Origin: Rothia nasimurium
GTDB taxonomy: Bacteria > Actinomycetota > Actinomycetes > Actinomycetales > Micrococcaceae
Assembly: GCF_928382285.1 (NCBI RefSeq)
Contig: NZ_CAKMSS010000001.1
Span: forward strand, 1-64,000
Reading direction: 5' to 3'
DNA length: 64,000 nt
A program made the position numbers and the translations under genes. Positions 9,357-18,493 of this stretch are shown in pieces. The notes beneath the pieces are model-generated. The model ran no database searches. It saw nothing but the letters and a program-made list of their open reading frames with translations, and was not told where the DNA came from. Position 1 is the first letter of the stretch. Every line of letters starts with the position of its first letter.

Positions 9357-10331
9357 GTGGCCCCCAGCGCCCCGGCTGCACCCACCCCGCTCGACAGGGC
9401 CATCGAGGCCTACCTCAACCACCTGGCCATCGAACGGGGCCTTGCCGCCAACACCCAGGCAGCCTACCGCCGCGACCTCACCCGCTACAGCACCTACCTG
9501 GCAGGCCAGGGCGTGATCGACCCGGGTACGATTACCAAAAAACACGTGCGCGACTTCGCTGCCCACTGCTCTGCCCCGGGCAAGGATGGGGGAGCAGGCC
9601 TCGCAGCGAAATCGGCCGCCCGCATCATCAGCGGCGTTCGCGGGGCCCATTCCTTCTGGTACCGCGAAGGCACCACGCCCACAGACCCCGCGGCGACCGT
9701 CCGTCCGCCCACTCCCGCCGCCCGTCTGCCCAAGGCCCTGCCCCTGGCCGACATCACCCGCCTGCTTGAAAGCCCCGACCCCGCCACCCCCGCGGGGCTG
9801 CGCGATAGGGCCCTGCTCGAATTCCTCTACTCCACGGGTGCCCGCATCAGCGAAGCCATCACGGTTGATATCGATGACCTGGTCATCGACCGGAACCCCA
9901 CGGAAGAAAACCCCCAGTTGCCCGCCGTCGTAAGACTCTTCGGTAAAGGCAACAAGGAGAGGGTAGTGCCCGTTGGCTCCTACGCTGCCCGGGCTATCGA
10001 CGACTACCTGGTGCGCGGACGCCCGGCGCTCGCCTCCCGCGGCAGGGGAAGCGCTGCCCTCTTTCTCAATGCAAGGGGCGGGCGTATCACCCGGCAGGGG
10101 GCCTACCTCATCCTTAAAAACCACGCTGAACGGGCGAAAATTCGGGCTGAGATTTCTCCGCATACCCTGCGCCACTCCTTCGCAACCCACCTACTTGAGG
10201 GCGGGGCCGACATTCGCGTGGTGCAGGAACTTCTGGGGCATGCTTCGGTGACAACAACCCAGGTCTATACCAAAGTCACCGCCGATACCCTGCGCGAGGT
10301 CTTTGCAGCTAGCCACCCCCGCGCCCGCTAG
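9357..10331 (+). CDS. xerD: Tyrosine recombinase XerD
   Basis: The frame is open back to 8940 but that part overlaps the NUDIX gene; GTG 9357 gives 324 residues, close to the usual XerD size. The N-terminal SAM-like core-binding domain (LDRAIEAYLNHLAIERGL) is followed by the catalytic domain. The active-site set is visible: Arg in STGARISEAI, Lys in GKGNKERVVP, the HTLRHSFATHLLEGGA box, the downstream His in LLGHASVTTTQ, and Tyr in VYTKV. With XerC it resolves chromosome dimers at dif. In many actinobacteria xerD is followed directly by parA-scpA-scpB; here about 11.8 kb intervenes. Confidence 0.95.
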   Translation: MAPSAPAAPTPLDRAIEAYLNHLAIERGLAANTQAAYRRDLTRYSTYLAGQGVIDPGTITKKHVRDFAAHCSAPGKDGGAGLAAKSAARIISGVRGAHSFWYREGTTPTDPAATVRPPTPAARLPKALPLADITRLLESPDPATPAGLRDRALLEFLYSTGARISEAITVDIDDLVIDRNPTEENPQLPAVVRLFGKGNKERVVPVGSYAARAIDDYLVRGRPALASRGRGSAALFLNARGGRITRQGAYLILKNHAERAKIRAEISPHTLRHSFATHLLEGGADIRVVQELLGHASVTTTQVYTKVTADTLREVFAASHPRAR

Positions 10332-10348
10332 ATATACGAGAGACAACG

Positions 10349-11782
10349 ATGAATACTACCCCGCAGACAGACCAAGCCCGCTTAGATACCACTACCTTCG
10401 ATGTGCTGGTCATCGGCGCTGGCCCGGTGGGAGAGAACCTTGCCGACTACGCCACCCAGGGCGGGCTGAACGTTGCCCTGATTGAGCACGAACTTCTGGG
10501 CGGGGAGTGCTCCTACTACGCCTGTATGCCGTCAAAGGCCCTACTGCGCCCCTTGCAGGTAGCTCAGCTTGCCCAGCACCTGCCCGGCCTCACCGGAACC
10601 ACTGTGAATGCAGATGACCTGCTGAAACGGCGTGATGCCTGGGTCTCTCGCTACCGAGATGAGGGGCAGGTACGCTGGGCTGAATCGGCCGGTATCACCG
10701 TGGTGCGCGGCCACGGAGAACTGACAGGTGATAAAACCGTCACGGTAACCTCCGCTGACGGAGCCACCCGGATTCTCAAGGCCCGCCGGGCCGTTGTGCT
10801 GGCAACGGGATCGCAGGCCCGCGTGCCTCATCTCTATGCGGGGTTAGAGGCATGGGATAACAGGGACGCTACCGGCGTAGTTGAGATACCGCGGCGACTT
10901 ACCATCGTTGGTGGCGGTGTAGTTGCGGTAGAAGCTGCCACCTGGATGGCCGCCCTGGGTAGCGAAGTGACCCTGCTGGTACGCGGGCAGCACCTCTTGG
11001 GCAGGCTAGGTGCAGAGGTCGAGGGGCTCAGCGATATGATTGCTGCGGCCCTGACCGACTTGGGCATTACTCTCCGCTACAGTGCCCGGGTTACGGACGC
11101 CCGCCGCGAGGCCCCCAGCGCCACAGGGCTCGGTAGGGTACACGGTGGGGAAGTTACCCTCACCCTAGATGACGGGCAGACCCTGGTCAGCGATGAACTG
11201 CTGCTAGCGACCGGGCGCACCCCTGCCCTAGAAGCGGTAGGGTTCCACACTATTGGTCTCAGCCCGGAGGCGGCCCTGGCCGGTGAGGGGCCCGACTGGC
11301 TCCACCTGATTGGGGACGCCGCTGGGCAGGTACTACTCACACACCAGGGTAAATACCGGGCACGGGTTCTAGGGGCCGCCCTCGCCGGGCAGGAAGAGTA
11401 CGCCCCTGAACAAGAAGCTCCAGTACCCCAGGTGATCTTTAGCCAGCCCCAGGTAGCCCAGGTCGGACTCACCGCTCCTCAGGCCGCCCAGCAGGGCCAT
11501 AGCGTGGTCACCAGCCGGGCCGCCATGAACGAGGCTGCAGGTACCTCCTTGCTGTCTGACCTCAACCGGGGCTTTGCTGAACTGACCGTTGATGCTGACA
11601 CCGGCGTCCTACTGGGTGCCGTCTTTGTGGGGGAGGAAGCTGCCGAGCTCCTGCACGCAGCTACGATTGCCGTCACCGCCCAGCTACCCGTTAAGCTGCT
11701 GCGGCACGCGGTACCTGCCTATCCAACGTCCTCAGAAATCTGGCTGCGTTTGCTCGAAAAACTCCCCAGGGAGCTGCGCTAG
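10349..11782 (+). CDS. FAD-dependent pyridine nucleotide-disulfide oxidoreductase (lipoamide dehydrogenase/mycothione reductase-like)
   Basis: The 477-residue flavoprotein has the FAD-binding GAGPVGENLADYA motif and the redox-active disulfide CxxxxC in GGECSYYACMPSKALL. The NAD(P)-binding motif is VGGGVVAVEAATWMAALG, and the second FAD contact is LIGDAAGQVLLTHQGKYRA. The dimerisation domain closes the protein. The usual His-Glu at the C-terminal active site is not obvious: the end reads HAVPAYPTSSEIW, where class I reductases have a His-x-x-x-x-Glu-type motif, and HAVPAYPTSSE may be that element. It may act on a low-molecular-weight thiol or as a mercuric reductase-like enzyme; the substrate is open. 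It begins 17 bases after xerD. Confidence 0.8.
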   Translation: MNTTPQTDQARLDTTTFDVLVIGAGPVGENLADYATQGGLNVALIEHELLGGECSYYACMPSKALLRPLQVAQLAQHLPGLTGTTVNADDLLKRRDAWVSRYRDEGQVRWAESAGITVVRGHGELTGDKTVTVTSADGATRILKARRAVVLATGSQARVPHLYAGLEAWDNRDATGVVEIPRRLTIVGGGVVAVEAATWMAALGSEVTLLVRGQHLLGRLGAEVEGLSDMIAAALTDLGITLRYSARVTDARREAPSATGLGRVHGGEVTLTLDDGQTLVSDELLLATGRTPALEAVGFHTIGLSPEAALAGEGPDWLHLIGDAAGQVLLTHQGKYRARVLGAALAGQEEYAPEQEAPVPQVIFSQPQVAQVGLTAPQAAQQGHSVVTSRAAMNEAAGTSLLSDLNRGFAELTVDADTGVLLGAVFVGEEAAELLHAATIAVTAQLPVKLLRHAVPAYPTSSEIWLRLLEKLPRELR

Positions 11783-11808
11783 TACTGCCAGATAGGTAAA
11801 TAGCACAA

Positions 11809-11851
11809 AGTCGGATGGCTGAGAAACAAGACGCTTCTCAGCCAGCCGACT
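11809..11851. terminator. Bidirectional hairpin between the oxidoreductase and prpC
   Basis: GGCTGAGAA at 11817-11825 pairs with TTCTCAGCC at 11835-11843, and the outer AGTCGG/CCGACT segments pair as well with a two-base internal loop. It lies between two convergent genes. There is no strong T-run on either side, so termination efficiency is uncertain. Confidence 0.55.
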
Positions 11852-11878
11852 CAGCGAGTCGCTGCTAAGGGTGGAGAC

Positions 11879-13015
11879 TTAGCTCAGGTGGCGCTCGTCC
11901 ACACCGTTGTAGGCAGAGAGCGGGCGGATCAGTGAATTCGCTGCGCGCTGCTCCAGGATGTGGGCGGTCCAGCCGGTGATGCGGGAAGCCACGAAGATGG
12001 GGGTGAAAGTGGGGGTATCAAAGCCCATCAGGTGGTAGGTGGGGCCAGCAGGGTAATCCAGGTTGGGCTTGATTCCCTTAGCCTCGTCCATTGCTTCAGC
12101 CAGACCCTGGTAGAGACCGATGATGTCGTGGCGGCCGTAGTATTCGACCATGTCGAAGAAGGACTTCTGCATGGTGGGCACACGGGAATCGCCATTCTTG
12201 TAGACCCGGTGACCGAAGCCCATAATCTTCTTCTTCTCTGCTAGGGCGGCCTCCATCCATGCCTTTGCACGAGCCTTAGCGTCTGCCTGGGACTCACCCT
12301 CAATCACACCGATTTCATCGAAGGTGTGCTGCACGGCCTCGTTGGCGCCACCGTGCAGGGGTCCCTTGAGGGCACCGATAGCGCCGGTGACGGCTGAGTG
12401 CAGGTCTGAGAGGGAGGAGGTAATGACGCGGGCAGTGAAGGTAGAGGCGTTGAAGGAGTGCTCGGCGTACATGACCATGGAGACGTTGAAGGCGGTCTTG
12501 ACCTCGGGGGCCGGAACTTCGCCGAAGGCCATGTAGAGGAAGTTGTCGCAGTAGTCCAGGTCTTCGCGCGGGGCAATGATGCTCTGGCCCCGGCGGCGAC
12601 GCTGGTCGTAGCAGACGACAGCCGGCATGACCGCGAACAGTTCCTTGGCCTTGAGCAGTTCGGTCTCGGGGGAGAGATCCTCGCTCTTGGGGTCGGCTGC
12701 GCCCAGGAAGGAGGTCGCTGTGCGGCAGACATCCATGGGGTGGCAGTCGGTGGGCAGGGCGTCGATCACTGCCTTGAGGGCGTCGGGCAGAGCCCGGTGG
12801 GCTCGCTCGAAAGCGGTGAACTCTGCCAGCTCTTCGTCGGTGGGTAGCTCCCCGTTCCAGAGCAGCAGGGCTACCTTCTCAAAAGGAACGGTCGCCAGTT
12901 CCTGTACCGGGTAGCCCCGGTAGAGCAGGGAGTTGGTTTCTGCGTTGACCTTTGAGATGGCGGTATAGTCAGCAACTACACCGGCCAGACCTTTTTTGAC
13001 CTCGTTGTCGCTCAT
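11879..13015 (-). CDS. prpC: 2-Methylcitrate synthase
   Basis: The 378-residue protein belongs to the citrate synthase family and in this context condenses propionyl-CoA with oxaloacetate. The family motifs are present: GHRVYKNGDSRV with the catalytic His, an upstream His in GPLHGGANEAV, and a catalytic Asp near LDYPAG. The short type II size and NSLLYRGYPVQELA opening resemble PrpC rather than the main citrate synthase. The gene follows prpB by 20 bases on the same strand. The ATG at 13015 is preceded by an AAGGAGAAAC ribosome-binding site. Dual citrate and methylcitrate activity cannot be excluded. Confidence 0.92.
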   Translation of the reverse strand: MSDNEVKKGLAGVVADYTAISKVNAETNSLLYRGYPVQELATVPFEKVALLLWNGELPTDEELAEFTAFERAHRALPDALKAVIDALPTDCHPMDVCRTATSFLGAADPKSEDLSPETELLKAKELFAVMPAVVCYDQRRRRGQSIIAPREDLDYCDNFLYMAFGEVPAPEVKTAFNVSMVMYAEHSFNASTFTARVITSSLSDLHSAVTGAIGALKGPLHGGANEAVQHTFDEIGVIEGESQADAKARAKAWMEAALAEKKKIMGFGHRVYKNGDSRVPTMQKSFFDMVEYYGRHDIIGLYQGLAEAMDEAKGIKPNLDYPAGPTYHLMGFDTPTFTPIFVASRITGWTAHILEQRAANSLIRPLSAYNGVDERHLS

Positions 13016-13035
13016 GTCTGTTTCTCCTTGTGCGT

Positions 13036-13947
13036 TTAGGCTTCGAACTTACCGGGAACCTCGAAGTTGAAGATGCCGGTGTCGAACTGGTTGTAGGCCT
13101 CGTAGTCGACCAGGTCGTAGAGGCGGGAGCGGGTGAACATCTGGTCCACGTAGGCCTCCTGGGTACCGTCACGCTCGATGGTTTCCAGGACGCGTTCCAT
13201 GGCTCCCAGCGAGGAGCGCAGCAGGGTGACAGGGTAGATAATCATTGAGATACCCGCTTCAGCCAACTGTTCCTTGGTGTAAAGCTCGCTCTTGCCGAAC
13301 TCGGTCATGTTGGCAAGAACCGGCACGTCCACAGCGTCGCAGACAGCCTTGAACTCGTCGAGATTCTTCATGGCCTCGGGGAAAATCGCATCGGCGCCGG
13401 CATCGACCAGAGCCTTGATACGGTTGATGGTTTCCTCAAGGGAAGAAGTGCCGCGCAGGTCGGTGCGGGCCATAATCAGGAAGTTCTCGTCCCGGCGGGC
13501 CTCGGCTGCTGCCTTGATTCGCTTGGTCGCGGTTTCAAGGTCAACCATGTTCTTGTTGTCGAGGTGGCCGCAGCGCTTGGGGTTGAACTGGTCCTCAATG
13601 TGGCAGCCTGCCAGGCCGTATTCTTCGAACTCCTGGATGGTGCGGGCCACGTTCATGGGCTCACCAAAGCCGGTGTCGGCGTCCACGATAGCGGGCAGAT
13701 TGGTGATGCGGGCAATCTGCCCTGCGCGCTGGGCTACCTCGGAGAGGGTGGTGAGGCCGACGTCCGGAAATCCCAGCTCGTTGGCCAGCACTGCACCCGA
13801 GATGTAGATACCGTCAAAGCCCTTTTCTTCAATCAGGCGGGCTGAGATGGGGGTGTAGGTGCCGGGGAACTGGCGAATCTGGCCGCTGGCCAGCATCTCG
13901 CGCAGATCCTTGCGCTTTTGGGCGGCAGTTTTTGAGGCGTACAGCAT
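13036..13947 (-). CDS. prpB: 2-Methylisocitrate lyase
   Basis: The 303-residue protein is an isocitrate lyase/PEP mutase-family enzyme that splits 2-methylisocitrate into pyruvate and succinate. The signature with the catalytic Cys appears as EDQFNPKRCGHLDNK, and the metal-binding ADTGFGEP segment lies before it. The canonical catalytic motif of this family is KRCGH, which is intact. Its start overlaps the prpD stop by one base (TAATG), indicating translational coupling in a prpD-prpB-prpC operon. Confidence 0.95.
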   Translation of the reverse strand: MLYASKTAAQKRKDLREMLASGQIRQFPGTYTPISARLIEEKGFDGIYISGAVLANELGFPDVGLTTLSEVAQRAGQIARITNLPAIVDADTGFGEPMNVARTIQEFEEYGLAGCHIEDQFNPKRCGHLDNKNMVDLETATKRIKAAAEARRDENFLIMARTDLRGTSSLEETINRIKALVDAGADAIFPEAMKNLDEFKAVCDAVDVPVLANMTEFGKSELYTKEQLAEAGISMIIYPVTLLRSSLGAMERVLETIERDGTQEAYVDQMFTRSRLYDLVDYEAYNQFDTGIFNFEVPGKFEA

Positions 13948-15464
13948 TAGAAGATACCCTTCTTGCCGGTTTCAAGGTCGATGGAGGCGGTGATGTTGAG
14001 GGCGTCCAGCTCACCTGCACCCAGATTAGCCAGGTTTTCAGCGGCCTCGATGAAGCGATCCTGTTCGGCCTCTGCAACCTTGCCCTCGGCCAGCTTGCGG
14101 AACTTGCCGATGTAGTCCTCGCGGGCGAAAGGACGGGCGCCGAGCGGGTGGGCGTCCGCCACAGCGATTTCTTCGCTGAAGGTCTCGCCGTTAGCCAGCT
14201 TGATTTCAACGCGGCCACCGAAGGCCTTTTCTGCGGGGTCGTTGGAGTGGTAGCGGCGGGTCCACTCGGCATCCTCAGCGGTGGTGACTTTGTGCCAGAG
14301 GGCTACGGTGTCTTCGCGCTGGGCACGCTCGGGGGCGTAGGAGCCGACGTGGTCCCACTCGCCGTCCTGCAGCATAACGGTGAAGATGTAGGGGATGGAG
14401 TGGTCCAGGGTCTCGCGGGTGGCGGTGGGGTCGTACTTCTGGGGGTCGTTGGCGCCAGAGCCGATGACGTAGTGGGTGTGGTGGGAGGTGTGCAGAACAA
14501 TCGACTCGATGTTCTCGGGGTTGGCGAACTCTGGGTGCTCGCGGTGCAGCTTGCGGGCCAGGTCAATCCATGCCTGGGCCTGGTACTCAGCGGAGTGTTC
14601 CTTGGTGTAGGTGTCGAGGATCGCTCGCTTGGGCTCGCCAATTTCGGGCAGGGGCACTTCGTAGTGGGCGTCGGGGCCGTCCAGCATCCAGGCGATGACG
14701 CCGTCCTCACCCTCGTAGATCGGCACGGGGGAGGTCTGGCCGCGCATAGCGCGGTCAACCGCTTCAACTGCCATCTTGCCTGCAAAGGCGGGGGCGTGGG
14801 CCTTCCAGGTGGAGATTTCGCCCTTGCGGGACTGACGGGTGGCGGTGGTGGTGTGCAGGCCCTGACCGATGGCCTGGAAGATGGTTTCGGTGTCCAGGCC
14901 CAGTAGGGTTCCGATACCGGCGGAAGCGGACGGGCCGATGTGGGCTACGTGGTCAATCTTATGCTTGTGCAGGCAGATGGCCTTGACCAGGTCGACCTGG
15001 ACTTCGTAGCCGGTAGCGATACCGCGAATCAGGTCACGGCCGGTGGAGCCCACGTGCTGGGCCACTGCCAGAATCGGGGGAATGTTGTCGCCGGGGTGGG
15101 AGTATTCTGCGGCCAGGAAGGTGTCGTGGTAGTCGAGCTCGCGCACTGCCACGCCGTTGGCCCAGGCTGCCCATTCGGGGGAGACCTTGGTGCTGGTGGG
15201 GACGCCGAAGATGGCTGCGCCCTTGCCGTTGGGGGAGTGGGCGTGGGTCAGGGCCTGGTCACGGGCGGAGATGATGGGGCCGCGGTTGAGAGAAGCGATA
15301 GCGACAGAGGCGTTGTCGATGATGCGGTTGATAACCATCTCTTCGACCTCGGGGAGTACCTCAACGGGGTCGGTAGCTACCTGGGCGAGCTTGTAGGCGA
15401 GCTGGTCTTCGCGGGGCAGGTTTTCTTCGGACTTATAAACTCGAACGGAGTGCAGCTTGGTCAC
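13947..15464 (-). CDS. prpD: 2-Methylcitrate dehydratase
   Basis: The 505-residue MmgE/PrpD-family protein dehydrates 2-methylcitrate to methylaconitate. The family segments are visible: [19 protein letters not shown] near the start, the [19 protein letters not shown] block, and the [15 protein letters not shown] segment. It is the first gene of the leftward prpDBC operon. The start is GTG at 15464, supported by GAAAGGAAA seven bases upstream. The regulator gene lies 53 bases upstream on the same strand. Confidence 0.94.
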   Translation of the reverse strand: MTKLHSVRVYKSEENLPREDQLAYKLAQVATDPVEVLPEVEEMVINRIIDNASVAIASLNRGPIISARDQALTHAHSPNGKGAAIFGVPTSTKVSPEWAAWANGVAVRELDYHDTFLAAEYSHPGDNIPPILAVAQHVGSTGRDLIRGIATGYEVQVDLVKAICLHKHKIDHVAHIGPSASAGIGTLLGLDTETIFQAIGQGLHTTTATRQSRKGEISTWKAHAPAFAGKMAVEAVDRAMRGQTSPVPIYEGEDGVIAWMLDGPDAHYEVPLPEIGEPKRAILDTYTKEHSAEYQAQAWIDLARKLHREHPEFANPENIESIVLHTSHHTHYVIGSGANDPQKYDPTATRETLDHSIPYIFTVMLQDGEWDHVGSYAPERAQREDTVALWHKVTTAEDAEWTRRYHSNDPAEKAFGGRVEIKLANGETFSEEIAVADAHPLGARPFAREDYIGKFRKLAEGKVAEAEQDRFIEAAENLANLGAGELDALNITASIDLETGKKGIF

Positions 15465-15517
15465 TGATGTTTCCTTTCAGGTTGTTCCTCCCGGCAGCGG
15501 CGCCGGTGAGGGGTTTC

Positions 15518-16198
15518 TTAGGCTGTTGGTTCTGGATGGTTGAAAAGACTGTGCTGGCTCTGGGAGGCTGCGGCCTCTTCGATGGCGTAGAGCGCATTGG
15601 CTAGGTGCAGGCGGGTAGCGGCTTCAGCAAGCTGCGGGTCGCCGGAGGCGATGCAGCGGGCAATCTGGGCGTGCTCTTCAGCCGCCTGCTCTAGCCGGAC
15701 GGGGTTGGCTTTAGAAAGCTTGCGGATGCGGGTGAGCTGGGTGCGCAAGGACGTCTGTGCTTGGTGCAGGTAGCGGTTGTTGGCTGCTGCGTCGATCGCG
15801 GTGTCGAGCTCATCTACCAGGGAGTAGTACTCCGCCAGCGAGGCTTCTCCGCGGTGCAGGGCAAATGATGCCTCTTCAAAGGCCTGTGCCAGCTCTTTGA
15901 AGACCTTGGAATCGCCTCGACGTGCCGCAAGTGCTGCCGCTGTGCTGTCGAGCGAGGTGCGTAGCTCAAAGAGGGCGTACACATTCGCTAGAGAAATCGG
16001 TGCAACGATGACGCCGCGGCCCGGCGCCGGTTCGGCAAGACCCTCAGCGAGGAGACGGGATATAGCTTCGCGGACGGGAGTACGAGAGACCCCCAATCGC
16101 TCTGACTGTTCTACCTCTGCAATCACAGAACCGGGAGCGAGCATTCCCTCCATGATGTCGCTGCGCAGGCTCTGATAGGCCAGTTCACCAGCTCTCAT
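15518..16198 (-). CDS. GntR-family transcriptional regulator (FCD/FadR type) of the prp locus
   Basis: The 226-residue protein has an N-terminal winged helix (LAYQSLRSDIMEGMLAPG, then SERLGVSRTPVREAISRLLAEGL) and a C-terminal all-helical FCD ligand domain (residues about 80-215). GntR regulators of this type bind short palindromes around a GTAC/GTATAC core. Two such sites lie in the upstream divergent region, which also serves prpE. Position between prpDBC and prpE makes control of propionate catabolism the likely job, with methylcitrate or a propionate metabolite as a plausible effector. ATG 16198 has GAAAGGAGAG upstream. Confidence 0.88.
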   Translation of the reverse strand: MRAGELAYQSLRSDIMEGMLAPGSVIAEVEQSERLGVSRTPVREAISRLLAEGLAEPAPGRGVIVAPISLANVYALFELRTSLDSTAAALAARRGDSKVFKELAQAFEEASFALHRGEASLAEYYSLVDELDTAIDAAANNRYLHQAQTSLRTQLTRIRKLSKANPVRLEQAAEEHAQIARCIASGDPQLAEAATRLHLANALYAIEEAAASQSQHSLFNHPEPTA

Positions 16199-16276
16199 TC
16201 GCTCTCTCCTTTCACAGTTTTGTGATGTGTTGCACTGAAATTGGCGGTTGTGACCACTCTAAAACACCGACCCGAG

Positions 16277-16290
16277 TTTTGTATACAAAA
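16277..16290. promoter_or_regulatory. GntR operator, copy 1 (prp intergenic region)
   Basis: TTTTGTATACAAAA is a perfect 14-base palindrome. The core agrees with FCD-type GntR operators (TNGTNNNACNNA form). It lies 79 bases upstream of the regulator start. Confidence 0.75.
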
Positions 16291-16350
16291 GGGGGAAATT
16301 TTTCGGACTATGCGTGAAATAATGTGTCATTTTCATCAGTTTCACAAATT

Positions 16351-16363
16351 TCTGTATACAAAA
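16351..16363. promoter_or_regulatory. GntR operator, copy 2 (prp intergenic region)
   Basis: TCTGTATACAAAA repeats the TGTATACA core of copy 1. The two core centres are 73 bases apart, close to seven helical turns, so both face the same side of the DNA. This copy lies 85 bases before prpE. Confidence 0.7.
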
Positions 16364-16448
16364 CCTTGCCAAATGTGACCCCTCGCACTAGGTTGGAGTC
16401 ACTCCCTCATGACAACCCACCACCGGCGTCCGTAAAGGAGCACCCCAC

Positions 16449-18359
16449 ATGGCAACATACGCTGACACCTACACCCGCAGCATCGAAAACCAGGAAGAGT
16501 TCTGGCTAGAGCAGGCACAGGCCATTAGCTGGTCAACCGAACCAACCCGCGCCCTCGATAGCGATGCTGCCCCGCTGTACCGCTGGTTCCCCGACGGCAC
16601 CCTCAACACCTGCTACAACGCCGTTGACCGCCACGTAGAAGCCGGCCACGGCGATCGCACCGCCATCACCTACGACTCAGCCATGCTCGGCACCCGCCAG
16701 AACATCACCTACTCAGAACTCAAAGGCGAGGTAGAAAAAATTGCCGGGGCGCTCGCGTCCGCCGGGGTCGAAAAAGGCGACCGCGTACTCATCTATATGC
16801 CCATGATTCCCCAGGCTGCTATGGCCATGCTGGCGGTTGCCCGCCTGGGCGCCGTGCATTCGGTGGTCTTTGGTGGCTTTGCCCCCAACGAACTGGCTAG
16901 CCGTATCAACGACTGCTCGCCCACCGTCGTCCTGACCGCTTCTGGCGGTGTGGAACCCAAGCGCCGTATCGAGTACATTCCCGCCGTCGAAAAGGCTATT
17001 GAGCTATCGCAGACCAAGCCTGCGACCGTGCTGGTCTTCGAGCGTGAGGGCTTTGAGAACTCGGTATCTGATGCGGTGCGCCGAGCTGAAGAGAACTCCA
17101 CCGGCGTGACCTGGCTCGATTGGGGTCAGGCCGTAGAGGCAGCCCAGCCGCACGCACCTGTCGACGTGAAGGCCACCGACCCCCTCTACATTCTGTACAC
17201 CTCTGGCACGACTGGCTCTCCCAAGGGTGTAGTGCGCGATAACGGTGGTCACGCCGTGGCTCTGACCTGGACCATGAAAAATATTTACAATGTGGGCCTC
17301 GGTGAAGTGATGTGGTGTGCCTCGGATGTGGGCTGGGTTGTAGGCCACTCCTACATTGTCTACGGTCCCCTGCTGGCCGGGGCAACCACTGTTCTGTACG
17401 AAGGTAAGCCTGTTGGAACTCCGGACGCCGGCGCCTTCTGGCGGGTTATCCAGGAATCCGGTGCCAAGTCCCTCTTCACCGCTCCCACCGCCCTGCGAGC
17501 CATCCGCAAGGCTGACCCCGAAGCTGAGCTACTCGGCGGCTACGATATTTCCTCCCTACAGCTGCTCTTCGTTGCCGGTGAGCGCCTGGACCCCGAAACC
17601 TACCACTGGGCCACCGAGAAACTGGGCGTGCCCGTCATTGATAACTGGTGGCAGACCGAAACCGGCTGGGCCATTGCGGCTAATCCCCGGGGGCTGGAAG
17701 CTCTGCCTCTGAAGCCTGGCTCCCCCTCTGTTCCTTCACCCGGTTACAACCTGCAGGTGCTCGACCCCTTCGGTGAGCCCGTTGGCCCCGGCGAAGAGGG
17801 CAACCTTGCCATCAAACTACCCATGCCCCCGGGTACCCTGCCCACCCTCTGGGGCAACGACGACCGCTACATTTCCTCCTACCTCGATGCCTTCCCCGGC
17901 TACTACACCACCGGCGACTCAGGCTACATTGATGAAGACGGCTACGTCTTCGTCATGGGGCGCACGGACGACGTCATCAACGTATCGGGTCACCGCCTCT
18001 CAACCGGTGCTATGGAACAGGTACTCGCCGGCCACCCGGCTGTCGCTGAGTGCGCAGTGATCGGTGTGGCTGACCAGCTCAAAGGTCAGCGGCCCGCCGG
18101 CTATGTGGTACTCAAAGCCGGTGCCGACATCACCGAAGAGCAGCTGGCTGCCGAACTCATCGCCAGCGTGCGCAATGACATCGGTGCGGTGGCCGACTTC
18201 AAGGACGTCAAGATTGTGGACGGTCTGCCCAAGACCCGCTCCGGCAAGATCCTGCGCAAGACCATGCGCCAGATTGCCGACGGCGAGCAGTACACCGTGC
18301 CCTCCACTATTGAAGATATGAGCGTGCTGGACGATATCGCTAAGGTGCTGCGTAGCTAA
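16449..18359 (+). CDS. prpE: Propionyl-CoA synthetase
   Basis: The 636-residue protein is an acyl-CoA synthetase of the ACS/PrpE type and activates propionate through an acyl-adenylate. Visible motifs are the P-loop-like LYTSGTTGSPKGVV, the NNWWQTETG adenylation block written here as DNWWQTETGW, the TGDSGYIDEDGYVF segment, and the C-terminal catalytic Lys in LPKTRSGKILRKT. The N-terminal NQEEFWLEQAQAISW and the linkage to prpDBC favour PrpE over acetyl-CoA synthetase. ATG 16449 is preceded by AAAGGAG. It is divergent from the regulator and followed by a long hairpin. Confidence 0.93.
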   Translation: MATYADTYTRSIENQEEFWLEQAQAISWSTEPTRALDSDAAPLYRWFPDGTLNTCYNAVDRHVEAGHGDRTAITYDSAMLGTRQNITYSELKGEVEKIAGALASAGVEKGDRVLIYMPMIPQAAMAMLAVARLGAVHSVVFGGFAPNELASRINDCSPTVVLTASGGVEPKRRIEYIPAVEKAIELSQTKPATVLVFEREGFENSVSDAVRRAEENSTGVTWLDWGQAVEAAQPHAPVDVKATDPLYILYTSGTTGSPKGVVRDNGGHAVALTWTMKNIYNVGLGEVMWCASDVGWVVGHSYIVYGPLLAGATTVLYEGKPVGTPDAGAFWRVIQESGAKSLFTAPTALRAIRKADPEAELLGGYDISSLQLLFVAGERLDPETYHWATEKLGVPVIDNWWQTETGWAIAANPRGLEALPLKPGSPSVPSPGYNLQVLDPFGEPVGPGEEGNLAIKLPMPPGTLPTLWGNDDRYISSYLDAFPGYYTTGDSGYIDEDGYVFVMGRTDDVINVSGHRLSTGAMEQVLAGHPAVAECAVIGVADQLKGQRPAGYVVLKAGADITEEQLAAELIASVRNDIGAVADFKDVKIVDGLPKTRSGKILRKTMRQIADGEQYTVPSTIEDMSVLDDIAKVLRS

Positions 18360-18360
18360 C

Positions 18361-18415
18361 TCATAAGGGGCTTCGCAGGCTCACAGCGAGCGTGAGCCTG
18401 CGGAGCCTCCTATGA
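18361..18415. terminator. Long hairpin after prpE
   Basis: Arms of 24 bases (18361-18384 and 18392-18415) pair with three mismatches around a 7-base loop. The inner part, CTCAC-AGCGAGC-GTGAG, recurs in related form near 59700 and 60720. No T-run follows, so it may be a terminator of the L-shaped or protein-aided kind, or an extragenic palindrome. Confidence 0.6.
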
Positions 18416-18493
18416 ATAAGCCTCTTGGTTAGCCTGGTAGGGGTTAGAGGCGCGATCTGGGTAGGGCTGGTTGCCCGTGCCATACTGGTAGCC

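Noticed and set aside
9288..10190. 300-codon frame on the minus strand
   Set aside because: It lies entirely opposite xerD and the NUDIX end, whose motifs are intact; a codon-bias shadow of a high-G+C gene.
13932..14906. 324-codon plus-strand frame with Gly/Val-rich product
   Set aside because: Antisense shadow of prpD; composition ([13 protein letters not shown] runs) is typical of a shadow frame.
16324..16509. 61-codon frame across the prpE start
   Set aside because: It overlaps the second operator and the prpE ribosome-binding site in another frame with no start signal of its own.
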